Assembly (NCBI GenBank): GCA_015065965.1
Contig: SVPH01000013.1
Location: forward strand, 1-64,000
Origin: Oscillospiraceae bacterium
GTDB lineage: Bacteria; Bacillota; Clostridia; Oscillospirales; Acutalibacteraceae
Length of the DNA: 64,000 bases
Reading direction: 5' to 3'
Shown: piece after piece, positions 47,980-57,030 of the stretch
Numbering within the stretch: position 1 is the first letter of the stretch
Layout of the letters: each line of letters begins with the position of its first letter
Notes under the pieces: generated by a model
What the model saw: the letters and a program-made list of their open reading frames with translations, nothing else
Told to the model about the DNA's origin: nothing
Databases searched by the model: none
Position numbers and translations under genes: made by a program

Positions 47980-50745
47980 TCAAAAGAATATAGGAACCCA
48001 CGGAAAAATTATCTGAATATAGTGCATTTCTCCGCATTCGCAAACGGGCAGAATACCAAAAAGTCTGTGGAAGAAGTTTCCTATTGTCCAGATGAATTTC
48101 AGGAACCTGTTGTCACTGTGGCAGATATGCTCACATTCTTCTTCCCAGATGTTTTCTTTGCCGCAAAGGTCGCATGTTTCATCAAAGTTATCATCAACAT
48201 GATATCCTTCATCAAGCGGTAATTCTTCGTGACCGTAGACAAATTTTTCGCATTCGTTACAGTAAAGTCCGTTGGTATAGCCGTGTTCCGTGCAATTTGA
48301 ATATGTACCTTCAACATAATCAAAATCCGTATGTTCTGTGCCGTTGTCTGAGGTATGGATTATACGATTAACGGAAACAGTGAAAGTTCCTTCGGGGTAA
48401 CAGTTGTGAGCATCAAAATAATAGGTTTCTCCTGCCTCAAAACAGTAAATAAGGTCAAAATCCGAACCGTTGACATCATTGCTGTAGAAAACCCATTCGC
48501 CGTCTGCGTCATAAAGGATACAGTCAGGGTCAGCATTTTCGGAAACCGATTTGAATGAATAAAAACCGCTTACTTCGGGAGCAAATCTGAACCAGAAAAT
48601 CTCAGTTTCTGCAGCGTTTTCAAGTTCAAATTCATCGCCGTCATTTATGTCTTTTCCAAGGAATTTTTCACCGCAGGGACAGTAGCCGAGAAATGCAATT
48701 TTGCTGTGGTCGCAGTTTTTGCCGCAGATAACGCAAGTGCCGTCATCAAAATTATGACCGCAATCAATAACAAGCGCAAATGTTTCTGCGCTATCTGAAT
48801 AAGTATAAATATTCAGATAATATATTTTGCCTGCTTCAAACTCATATTCAAGACGGAAATCACCGCTTTCTTCGGTATCATCCTGATATTCGCCAAAAAT
48901 CTCTTCGCCGTTTGAATCAAACAGGAAAGCACCGGTGTCAACTCCGTCAGATTCGGTTCTGAAAATATATTTACCGGATTTTTCGGGAACAAACTTAACA
49001 AAAACGCCGTCGGCGGATTCTGTTTCAATTGTCAGCGTATCGCCGTATTCCGTTTCATAATCACTTTCAGGAGCGTTGGGACTATTGGAGATAATTGTGA
49101 TTCTGCCGTCACCGTTGGGGTTGCCGTATTTTTCGGCAGTTATTTTTCCGCCGAGATTTTCTGTGAAATATTTAATGAGCATTTCGGAATCGCAAGGAAG
49201 CCCTTCCTGCTGAAGAACTCTTGCACCGTCAAGCATTGTAAGTCCGTCGCCGCCCTGAAGAAGCACATAAGTGCTGCCTGTGAGTGTATACTTTTTGTCA
49301 AGATCAACAGGTTCACCGCCAATACAGACATCCTGAACACGGCGTTCCATTGTTTCGTCAACCTCCACAAAATCACCAAGCTGATCGGTAATAACGGGAG
49401 TTTTTCTGTATGTGTGAATTTCGAATGTCATACCCGAAACCTGGAAAAAGCTGCCGAGTTCTTCGGGGCACTTGCGTGCACCGTGCTCAAGTATGTCAAT
49501 AATCTGCTGACCCGTAACCTCAAGAACACACATATTGTTATTGAATGCATTCACATCCATAAGACTCTTTCTTGTTACGCTTCCGACCTCAACCTCTGCA
49601 CGGATACCGCCGCCGTTAGCTATTGCTACATCAGAGCCGGTTACCGCACGGTAAGCGTCGGCAACAAAATCACCTGCATTGGTTTCTCTCTTTCTTACAG
49701 CTCTGCTCAAATCGGAATCACGGATAATAAGATTTGCTTCGGATGTGCCTATTTCTTCAAAAAGATATGCAATGTCTTCGTTGTAACCGTCAATTTTTTC
49801 CTTAACGGCAGTGTAAGCCGATTTTGCGTCCGACGACATCGTTTCAATATCAACATTATCGGGATTTATAAGTTCAAAGCTTTTATTGTCACCGCTGATT
49901 GTGAACATACCGAAGTTTGCAAACTTTTCACCCGTTGATGTAAGGAAAACATCTTCGTTATCTTTGTTTTTATAGACTGCTTTTTCCGTTGTTTCATGGG
50001 AATGAGCGTCAATGAAGCAGTCTATACCGTCGGTATTTGCAATGATATCGCTTGATTTCCAACCGTCATTCGAACCGATAATTCCCGCATGACCTACCGC
50101 AACAACATAATCCGCACCGTCATTTATCGCTTTGTCAACGCTTTCCTGAACATTCTCGTATAAATCTTCGTTTGTCATTCCGCCGGGATATACGGGAAAT
50201 CCGTAAATAAAATTGCCGCTTTCATCCTTGAAATATTCGGGAGTTGTTGAGGTGATTGTATCCGGAGTTGAAATGCCCACAAAGGCAATCTGATATGCTC
50301 CGAAATCTTCAATGGCGTAAGGTTTAAGCACGGGCGAAACAGAGGTAAGGTCATAGAAATTTGAGCTGATATAATCATATTCCGCCTTGTTCTGTGCAAG
50401 GTCAAGGAATACCTCCATGCCGTAGTCAAATTCGTGGTTGCCGGGCACCGCATAGTCATAGCCGACTGCATTCATAATATCAACTATAGCTTCGCCTTCG
50501 GTTGTTGAGCCGATAACCTCGCCCTGAATTGCATCACCTGCGTCAACAACAACAACATTTTTGCCCTTAGCAACAAGGTCTGCCTTATAAGCTGCAAGAA
50601 CCGCATAATTCTCGATTGCACAGTGAACGTCGTTTGTATAAAGAATAATGGTTTCAGTATCGGTTGCGACAGCAACAGAAGGTAAAAACGCAAGAAGCAT
50701 TGCCGCTGCAAGCAGCATGCTTATGAGTTTGTTTGTTTTTTTCAT
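47980..50745 (-). CDS. Secreted 5'-nucleotidase/UshA-like metallophosphatase with C-terminal Cys/His-rich modules
   Basis: ETIILYTNDVHCAIENYAVLAAYKADLVAKGKNVVVVDAGDAIQGEVIGSTTEGEAIVDIMNAVGYDYAVPGNHEFDYG; signal peptide; CxxCG modules. Confidence 0.9.
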   Translation of the reverse strand: MKKTNKLISMLLAAAMLLAFLPSVAVATDTETIILYTNDVHCAIENYAVLAAYKADLVAKGKNVVVVDAGDAIQGEVIGSTTEGEAIVDIMNAVGYDYAVPGNHEFDYGMEVFLDLAQNKAEYDYISSNFYDLTSVSPVLKPYAIEDFGAYQIAFVGISTPDTITSTTPEYFKDESGNFIYGFPVYPGGMTNEDLYENVQESVDKAINDGADYVVAVGHAGIIGSNDGWKSSDIIANTDGIDCFIDAHSHETTEKAVYKNKDNEDVFLTSTGEKFANFGMFTISGDNKSFELINPDNVDIETMSSDAKSAYTAVKEKIDGYNEDIAYLFEEIGTSEANLIIRDSDLSRAVRKRETNAGDFVADAYRAVTGSDVAIANGGGIRAEVEVGSVTRKSLMDVNAFNNNMCVLEVTGQQIIDILEHGARKCPEELGSFFQVSGMTFEIHTYRKTPVITDQLGDFVEVDETMERRVQDVCIGGEPVDLDKKYTLTGSTYVLLQGGDGLTMLDGARVLQQEGLPCDSEMLIKYFTENLGGKITAEKYGNPNGDGRITIISNSPNAPESDYETEYGDTLTIETESADGVFVKFVPEKSGKYIFRTESDGVDTGAFLFDSNGEEIFGEYQDDTEESGDFRLEYEFEAGKIYYLNIYTYSDSAETFALVIDCGHNFDDGTCVICGKNCDHSKIAFLGYCPCGEKFLGKDINDGDEFELENAAETEIFWFRFAPEVSGFYSFKSVSENADPDCILYDADGEWVFYSNDVNGSDFDLIYCFEAGETYYFDAHNCYPEGTFTVSVNRIIHTSDNGTEHTDFDYVEGTYSNCTEHGYTNGLYCNECEKFVYGHEELPLDEGYHVDDNFDETCDLCGKENIWEEECEHICHSDNRFLKFIWTIGNFFHRLFGILPVCECGEMHYIQIIFPWVPIFF

Positions 50746-50787
50746 AGGGTTTCCTCCTTTGTATGTGAATACAAATTATTAACGTAA

Positions 50788-51459
50788 TTAAAAAGCATTT
50801 TCTTTTTCAACGTATTCTTTGAACTCGTTGAAAATGCGTTTGCCGATTGAACGGTAATCCATTGCAAGAACTTTTTCAATCTTTATCCTGCGGATTTCTT
50901 CGGGCACATTGTAAATTGTCATAATGGCATTCAACGCTCCCGAAATACGAGTTTCAAGCGGTACGGTTTTATCAATGGCATTCAGCGTTGCGTGTTCAAT
51001 GCCTGCAACAAGAATTTCCGCTTCTCTGAACTGCTCATCTGTCCAATCGGGACAGTATTCCGCAAAAACCTCTTTTGCACGGGCGGTATCATTGTTGTGG
51101 ATGATTTCAAGGCATTTCGGACTCTGATAAGTCGAAACGAAAAAGTCTTTCGCAACCTCGCTTTCTTCGCAAGCCGCCGCCATTGACATCAGTTCAAGGC
51201 ATATTGCAAGCAGATTGCTTATTCCGTCATCCGCTTCGTTCCTCATTAATTTCCATTGAAATTTGCAGAGAATTCCGACAAGTTCGGCAAGAATATCGTC
51301 TTTTGAATGAAAATGAAAGGTGAAATTGCCTTTGCTGATTCCAAGTTCGCTGCAAACGAACTGAATCGTAGTCGGAGTATAGCCGTTTTCAAGAAACATT
51401 CGGGTTGAAACACGGAGTATTTTATCTCTTGTATTTTCTTTTTTAACTGTTTGAGCCAT
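50788..51459 (-). CDS. TetR-family transcriptional regulator
   Basis: NTRDKILRVSTRMFLENGYTPTTIQFVCSELGISKGNFTFHFHSKDDILAELV; start refined to MAQTVKK with RBS aaggaggaa. Confidence 0.88.
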   Translation of the reverse strand: MAQTVKKENTRDKILRVSTRMFLENGYTPTTIQFVCSELGISKGNFTFHFHSKDDILAELVGILCKFQWKLMRNEADDGISNLLAICLELMSMAAACEESEVAKDFFVSTYQSPKCLEIIHNNDTARAKEVFAEYCPDWTDEQFREAEILVAGIEHATLNAIDKTVPLETRISGALNAIMTIYNVPEEIRRIKIEKVLAMDYRSIGKRIFNEFKEYVEKENAF

Positions 51460-51484
51460 TGTTCCTCCTTGAATTTTTTGAAAC

Positions 51485-51520
51485 TGCACATGTACTAATT
51501 CACAGTTTAGTACATGTGCA
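51485..51520. promoter_or_regulatory. Palindromic operator candidate for the TetR regulator, overlapping its promoter
   Basis: tgcacatgtactaa-ttcacagt-ttagtacatgtgca, 14-bp perfect arms, 26 bp upstream of the start; minus-strand TTGACA-17-TAAACT overlaps it. Confidence 0.7.
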
Positions 51521-51689
51521 ATATTTTGTCAACAGGTTATTTGAAAATTTGTATGTTTTATTTTACCGCACAACAAAAGATTGGTCGAATGTATAATATA
51601 TTAAATCAATTTCACTATTTATACCTGAGAGACAGAAAAAATCCGAACGCTTCTCCTACTTTGAAGAGAGGGTTCGGATTATCATCTTT

Positions 51690-51734
51690 TGGTCGGAGTG
51701 CAGAGTTTCGAACTCTGGGCCTCGTGGTCCCAAA
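51690..51734. repeat. Distal att-type repeat: exact copy of the 3' portion of tRNA-Pro
   Basis: tggtcggagtgcagagtttcgaactctgggcctcgtggtcccaaa, identical over 45 bp to 53496-53540. Confidence 0.93.
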
Positions 51735-51868
51735 TTTTAGTGGCGGATGTTTTCCGCCGTTTTTTATTGCAAAAATCAAGGAATATCAACAGTTTTTGTT
51801 CCAATGATGTCCACAGTTTTCCATAGATGTTTAGTCACTTTTTAGTCACTTGGCAATGTGTACCTATA

Positions 51869-53299
51869 TTATAATGTTCTGCTTGTGACTTCAACCTGAG
51901 TAATTACTTCTTTCAAAGTTTCTCCTGTAGCAAGTTTATAAGTCAGCAATTCATCTACGGTATCATATTCACGGTCGGTTTCGTTGTGTCCGACCTGACA
52001 TATTCCGACTTTGCCATTAAACCAGGTAATTGTATAATCAATATCTTTCCAGCAAAATTCAACTTCTGCGCCGCCGTTTATACACCATTTAAAATCGCTG
52101 ATTGTATCAAAATTATCACACGATGTAATGATGTTTATTTTTTCACCCGGATATTTCTTTTCTAATTCCTTTAATAACTCTTCACTTATATAACTCATAT
52201 CAATATCCTTTCTGAATTTGAATTCAGGAACATCAGATCCTTCCGGATAGTTTATTATCTGATGCTGAGGGTTAGGTTTTCCGGTAATGGGATCCCATGA
52301 GAATATATGGTCATGAGGATTGGTGTGATTTGTCCTATCATGAGTTGTATAGTGCCTTTCTTTTACAGCACGACCATCCTCACCTATTTTTGTTTCAGCA
52401 ATATATCCGCCTTTTTTACCGGGCATAGAAGTTCTTTTAATTTCTCCGGGTTTTCCTAAAAATCGCTCCGCCAATTCGTTTTTGGGTTGCCATTTTCCGC
52501 CATAAGCACTTCCCATGCCCTTAAAGCATTCCGGCATGACAAATCCATAAATTTGTTTCTTTTTTGAGTTTTCAGAAATACTGTTGTTTGTTATTGCTCC
52601 GAATTTTTCAACAAACACTGTATTTGCAGATTTACCAATGTCATCACCGTAATGCTGCCAAGAACTCAAATCATAGTCAACAAAAAGAATGTTACCTTCC
52701 ATTTCGGGGAACGGAGTGTTGTAACAGATAACCAACTCAGGTTCAATGCGTTTGAGCATTTCGTTGTAGCCTTTTAAGAAAAATTCCTTTTGGTCTTTGT
52801 GGCTTCCGTGTTCGGATACCATATAGGTTGAAACCGCAACTGTTGAACCTTTTTCAATACCATTAAAACAGAAATCAAATGTATTTTCAAGACCCCAACT
52901 TACAGTCGGAATAACTTTGATACCCTTTTCCGCAAGATATGCCCCGACCCAACGGTTTCTGAATGTGTTATACAACTGCATAACGGGATTCATTTCAATA
53001 TACATACTGTAATCGGGAGACAAAACCGCTTTGTATTTTTTGAGCATATCAATATATTTATCGGGTTTTGTCCATATATCCTCAAATTTATAATCATACA
53101 GGAAAAAGTGAACGATTCTTTCGTAATGTTCATCTTTTCCTGTTTTTATTTTGTCAAATCCAATCAGGCGTTGATCGTCAAAAGGAGTTAATCCCAAATC
53201 CACTTTTGAAATAACAGGTATATTCCATTTACCTTCACCTTTAAATTGATTCCGTAAAAACATAGGGCTTGTGCGATAGTTATAGTTCTCTTCTGTCAA
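51869..53299 (-). CDS. DUF4417-like protein with extra C-terminal module (mobile-element cargo)
   Basis: N-terminal DLGLTPFDDQRLIGFDKIK…YKAVLSPDYSMYIEMNPVMQLYNTFRNRWVGAYLAEKGIKVIPTVSWG; C-terminal GGKWQPKNELAERFLGKPGEIKRTSMPGKKGGYIAETKIGEDGRAVKERHYTTHDRTNHTNPHDHIFSWD…; TTG start with RBS ggaggt. Confidence 0.75.
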   Translation of the reverse strand: MTEENYNYRTSPMFLRNQFKGEGKWNIPVISKVDLGLTPFDDQRLIGFDKIKTGKDEHYERIVHFFLYDYKFEDIWTKPDKYIDMLKKYKAVLSPDYSMYIEMNPVMQLYNTFRNRWVGAYLAEKGIKVIPTVSWGLENTFDFCFNGIEKGSTVAVSTYMVSEHGSHKDQKEFFLKGYNEMLKRIEPELVICYNTPFPEMEGNILFVDYDLSSWQHYGDDIGKSANTVFVEKFGAITNNSISENSKKKQIYGFVMPECFKGMGSAYGGKWQPKNELAERFLGKPGEIKRTSMPGKKGGYIAETKIGEDGRAVKERHYTTHDRTNHTNPHDHIFSWDPITGKPNPQHQIINYPEGSDVPEFKFRKDIDMSYISEELLKELEKKYPGEKINIITSCDNFDTISDFKWCINGGAEVEFCWKDIDYTITWFNGKVGICQVGHNETDREYDTVDELLTYKLATGETLKEVITQVEVTSRTL

Positions 53300-53323
53300 T
53301 ATTTAACCTCCATAAATTAAAAA

Positions 53324-53347
53324 TGTAGCGAACGAATGTTCGCTACA
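53324..53347. promoter_or_regulatory. LexA/DinR-type SOS box (CGAACGAATGTTCG) within a 24-bp palindrome
   Basis: tgtagcgaac-gaat-gttcgctaca; core CGAAC-N4-GTTCG at 53329-53342. Confidence 0.85.
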
Positions 53348-53352
53348 AATGT

Positions 53353-53381
53353 ATTATAGAGAATAAATTCTATTTTGTTAA
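53353..53381 (-). promoter_or_regulatory. Sigma-A-type promoter of the DUF4417 gene
   Basis: Minus strand TTAACA (53381-53376) – 17 bp – TATAAT (53358-53353), immediately upstream of the SOS box. Confidence 0.75.
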
Positions 53382-53495
53382 GTGTTTTTCACCATTAGCG
53401 GTTATGTTTTGAAAAATATTAGTCACCTGTCTGAATTTCAAACAAAGAACTCCTTGCGTCAACGGCTGAAACCGTTGATATACAAGGAGTTTGAG

Positions 53496-53571
53496 TGGTC
53501 GGAGTGCAGAGTTTCGAACTCTGGGCCTCGTGGTCCCAAACCACGCGCGCTACCAGCTGCGCCACACCCCG
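53496..53571 (-). tRNA. tRNA-Pro (UGG), CCA encoded; its 3' part serves as the proximal att-type repeat
   Basis: RC: CGGGGTGTGGCGCAGCTGGTAGCGCGCGTGGTTTGGGACCACGAGGCCCAGAGTTCGAAACTCTGCACTCCGACCA; acceptor stem and T-arm pair. Confidence 0.96.
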
Positions 53572-53622
53572 AATTTAGTTTTCCTGTATATTTTATGATA
53601 TTTGAGAGAGAATGTCAACAAG

Positions 53623-54183
53623 TTATTTTATTAATTTATTTATTTCTCTTACAACCTTTGCCACCGGCAGACCGACTATGTTGAAATAATCGCCCTCAAT
53701 TTTTTCAACAAGGGTGCAGCCTTTACCCTGAATGCCGTAACTGCCTGCCTTGTCCATGGGCTCGCCCGTTGCAACATAGGCTTCAATTTCTTCATCAGTC
53801 AGTTCATAAAATTTGACTTTACTGACCTTTACAAAACTCTCCGACTTGCCTTCGCAGACAAGGCACACACCTGTTATTACTTCATGTTCAATGCCCGAGA
53901 GCATTCTGAGCATTGCGGCAGCATCCGCTTTATCCTTCGGCTTGCCGAGGATTTTATCCCCTGCAACAACTATTGTATCCGCGCCGATAACAATATCATC
54001 CTTATGGCTCTCTGCTGTTGCAAGAGCCTTTTTTGTTGCCGTCAGTTTTGCGGCATCGAGCGGTTTTGTGCCCTCGGGAATGCTTTCGTCAACATCGGCA
54101 ACGCATACTTCAAACTCAATGCCTGCTGTTTGGAGAAGTTCTTTTCTGCGAGGTGATGCCGATGCAAGAATTATTTTTTTCAT
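53623..54183 (-). CDS. maf: Maf-family nucleotide pyrophosphatase
   Basis: MKKIILASASPRRKELLQTAGIEFEVCVADVDESIP; IGADTIVVAGDKILGKPKD; YGIQGKGCTLVEKIEGDYFNIVGLP. Confidence 0.97.
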   Translation of the reverse strand: MKKIILASASPRRKELLQTAGIEFEVCVADVDESIPEGTKPLDAAKLTATKKALATAESHKDDIVIGADTIVVAGDKILGKPKDKADAAAMLRMLSGIEHEVITGVCLVCEGKSESFVKVSKVKFYELTDEEIEAYVATGEPMDKAGSYGIQGKGCTLVEKIEGDYFNIVGLPVAKVVREINKLIK

Positions 54184-54731
54184 CTGCCTATAGTTCCCCT
54201 TCTCTGCATTTCGGCAACACGCATAACAAGTGCCTGAGTTTTACCGTCACAGATTTCGCCGTTGAGTACCATATCAACTGCTTTATCAAGAGGAATTTTC
54301 TCAACTTCAAGGTATTCGTCGTCGTCAAGATTCATGCCGGTTTCCCTAAGTTGCCAGCCGACATAGAGATAGATAATTTCTCCGCAATAGCCGGGTGTGG
54401 GGTAAAACTTGCCGAGGCTTGCATATTTTTCGGCAACGCAGCCCGTTTCTTCTTCAAGTTCACGCTTACCGGCCTCAAACGGGTCTTCGCCCTTTTCAAG
54501 TTTGCCTGCAGGGAGTTCAAGGATAACTTCCATATAAGGATACCTGAACTGGCGGACAAACATCAGTTCGTTTTTATCGGTGATCGCTGCTACGCATACT
54601 CCGCCGTTATGCTCAACAACCTCTCTTGTGCAGGGCTTGCCTGTGGGAAGAGCGGCTTTATCGCAGCGGACATTTATTATTTTGCCCTCATATACATAGT
54701 TTTTCTCTAAAGTCTTTTCAAAAAGTTCCAT
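54180..54731 (-). CDS. NUDIX hydrolase (ADP-ribose pyrophosphatase-like)
   Basis: ILELPAGKLEKGEDPFEAGKRELEEETGCVAEKYASLGKFYPTPGYCGEIIYLYV (Nudix box). Confidence 0.95.
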   Translation of the reverse strand: MELFEKTLEKNYVYEGKIINVRCDKAALPTGKPCTREVVEHNGGVCVAAITDKNELMFVRQFRYPYMEVILELPAGKLEKGEDPFEAGKRELEEETGCVAEKYASLGKFYPTPGYCGEIIYLYVGWQLRETGMNLDDDEYLEVEKIPLDKAVDMVLNGEICDGKTQALVMRVAEMQRRGTIGR

Positions 54732-54795
54732 ATGCAGCCTCCGTGAATTTATAGTGTTGTTTCGGAATATTATTAACCGAAAGGGGTTGCTTTTT

Positions 54796-55692
54796 ATGAA
54801 TTATATCACAAAACCTATGATAATGACAGATGAAAATCAAAGAAAAATGATTTTTTCATTAAAAAAAGCGTATCCGCTGCTGAATATCAGGGTTATAGGC
54901 AAATCATTATGCGAAAGAAGAATTTTTTCGCTGCATATCGGAAGGAGTGAAAATCCTTTGCTCATTGCGGCAGGCTTCCACGCTCAGGAATGGCTTACAA
55001 CCCTTCTTGCCCTGCGATTTGCAGAGGTTATTCTGCACGCAAAAGCGAACCGTAAATCCGTATGGAGCATTCAGCCCTGCGCCTTTTGCAGAGAGATTAT
55101 AATTGTTCCTTGTGTTAACCCCGACGGAATGCAGATTGCGCTCAGCGGAGCAAAAACCGCAGGTAAGTATGAGCAGACCGTCCGAAAAATCAGCGAAAAT
55201 TCAGCCGATAAATGGAACGCAAACGCAAGAGGAGTTGATATAAACCATAATTTTGACGCAGGATGGAAAGAACTGCGGCAAATTGAGATTGAAAGCGAAA
55301 TAGTTGCACCTTCGCCGAGAAGATACGGTGGCTTTATGCCCGTCAGCGAGCCGGAAACAGCGGCAATCGTTGCCCTTTGCAAACAGCGTCAGCCGAGAAC
55401 GGCAATTGCTTTGCACAGCCAAGGCGAGGAAATCTTTTGGGAATACGGCAAAAATAAGCCGCAAAGAAGCCGTGAACTTGCAAAAATTTTTGCAGCCGTG
55501 AGCGGATATGAACTTGTTGAAAACAGCGGACTTGCCTCGCACGGCGGATTTAAGGATTGGTTTATAGATTACTTTAACCGGCCTGCGTTCACCGTTGAAA
55601 TCGGCAAGGGTGAAAATCCGCTGCCGCTTACGGATTTTGACGGAATTCTTGAACATATGCTTCCGCTTCTGAGCGTTGCGGCGGTGTTATAA
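54796..55692 (+). CDS. M14-family zinc carboxypeptidase
   Basis: PLLIAAGFHAQEWLTTLLALRF; IIVPCVNPDG; ARGVDINHNFDAGW; HSQGEEIFWEYG; FTVEIGKGENPLPL; start refined to 54796. Confidence 0.85.
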   Translation: MNYITKPMIMTDENQRKMIFSLKKAYPLLNIRVIGKSLCERRIFSLHIGRSENPLLIAAGFHAQEWLTTLLALRFAEVILHAKANRKSVWSIQPCAFCREIIIVPCVNPDGMQIALSGAKTAGKYEQTVRKISENSADKWNANARGVDINHNFDAGWKELRQIEIESEIVAPSPRRYGGFMPVSEPETAAIVALCKQRQPRTAIALHSQGEEIFWEYGKNKPQRSRELAKIFAAVSGYELVENSGLASHGGFKDWFIDYFNRPAFTVEIGKGENPLPLTDFDGILEHMLPLLSVAAVL

Positions 55693-55695
55693 GGC

Positions 55696-55730
55696 AAAAA
55701 AAATAGCCGCCCTTTTGGGCAGCTAAATTA
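55696..55730 (-). terminator. Terminator of the 5S rRNA gene
   Basis: Minus strand: agctgcccaaaagggcggct followed by attttttttg. Confidence 0.8.
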
Positions 55731-55736
55731 AAAAGT

Positions 55737-55852
<116 letters not shown>

Positions 55853-55888
55853 TAAAAAAACGCAACGGCGTTTTTTGAATGCTTGATG

Positions 55889-55917
55889 ATTATATACTGT
55901 TTGTTGAGTTTTGTCAA
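55889..55917 (-). promoter_or_regulatory. Consensus sigma-A promoter driving 5S rRNA
   Basis: Minus strand TTGACA – 17 bp – TATAAT, both hexamers perfect, 37 bp upstream of 5S. Confidence 0.85.
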
Positions 55918-56032
55918 TAGTTTTTTTAAAAAATTTTAATTTTTTTGAAATATCTGTAATAAATCAACGTTTTATGTTGACCAATATTAAAATTAAGAAT
56001 AAAATAAAACAAAAATATTAGGGAGAAAATAC

Positions 56033-57022
56033 ATGTTTATAATAAAAATATTCTACTTCCTTCTGTTTATGATTATTTCGGACAGATGCTTGAAATGGGT
56101 ATGGAAAGCCGTTTACCGCTCATCATACAAAAGGGAAGAAGATGTTGAACGTCACAAAGAGTTAAACAGTTTTGGCAAACGAAGAGATAATACTACAGGC
56201 TGGGTAATTAATTCGTCGCCAAATCCCTATAAAACTCTTGCACTCGTTGCTTTGTTTTATATAGGTCTTTTGCCTGCCGCAGCGGGTCAGTTTCTTGTGC
56301 TTTTCAGCCTTCTTTCTCCTTCAATGGAAAAGGTTGTAAATATTTTTATTGTTGCAGTACCGGTCTTATGTGTTATTTATCTTTTGTTGGGTTTTATTTA
56401 TAATAAGGTTGCAAAAGAACCTGACTATGATAAATTCAGCAAAGAACACATAACTGATTATGAATCACAAAAACTTGCAAATTATGCTGAGGATTGGGAA
56501 ACGGGAGAATATAAAAGCAAATCCCGTCTTGTACCGTCACGGCTTCCGCAGTATCTTCTTATTATTGTGATGGTTGGCGTTTTTGCTTCAACCGCAATAA
56601 TTGCATCACTGAATGGTGGAAGAATAAACCTGCGCTCAAACGATATGCAGGAATATCGAGATGCGCTTGAAGAGCAAGGAATATCCGTCAGCAACTACGG
56701 AAGGCTGAGCGAAACATACAGTTATCTTATTGACGGCTTTCATATTAGTGAAAGTGATATTCTTATGAGTGTTTATTTATATGATAGTGCAGAAAACGCC
56801 ATTGAATACAGCAAAAAAGAAATGGCAGGCGATACTTATACTCATTATACAGACGGAGAGTGTGAGGTTTTTATCGGAAGACTGATGTACAGATACATTA
56901 TCTATATCTGCAGAGACAGATATGTTGCTGAAATAAATTGCAGCGATGACAGTTTACCCGATTTAAACGATATGCTCAGCAGTATGGATTTTTGTGAAAT
57001 ACAATATAAAGAAGAAAACTGA
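56033..57022 (+). CDS. Multi-TM membrane protein of unknown function
   Basis: Several hydrophobic segments; RBS gggagaa; no family recognised. Confidence 0.6.
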   Translation: MFIIKIFYFLLFMIISDRCLKWVWKAVYRSSYKREEDVERHKELNSFGKRRDNTTGWVINSSPNPYKTLALVALFYIGLLPAAAGQFLVLFSLLSPSMEKVVNIFIVAVPVLCVIYLLLGFIYNKVAKEPDYDKFSKEHITDYESQKLANYAEDWETGEYKSKSRLVPSRLPQYLLIIVMVGVFASTAIIASLNGGRINLRSNDMQEYRDALEEQGISVSNYGRLSETYSYLIDGFHISESDILMSVYLYDSAENAIEYSKKEMAGDTYTHYTDGECEVFIGRLMYRYIIYICRDRYVAEINCSDDSLPDLNDMLSSMDFCEIQYKEEN

Positions 57023-57030
57023 TAATTTTT

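Larger units (their letters stand above)
51690..53540. mobile_element. Small tRNA-Pro-integrated element (about 1.8 kb) lacking an intact integrase, with one cargo gene
   Basis: 45-bp direct repeats flank the region; the intact tRNA-Pro spans the right repeat; one SOS-box-controlled ORF inside. Confidence 0.75.
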
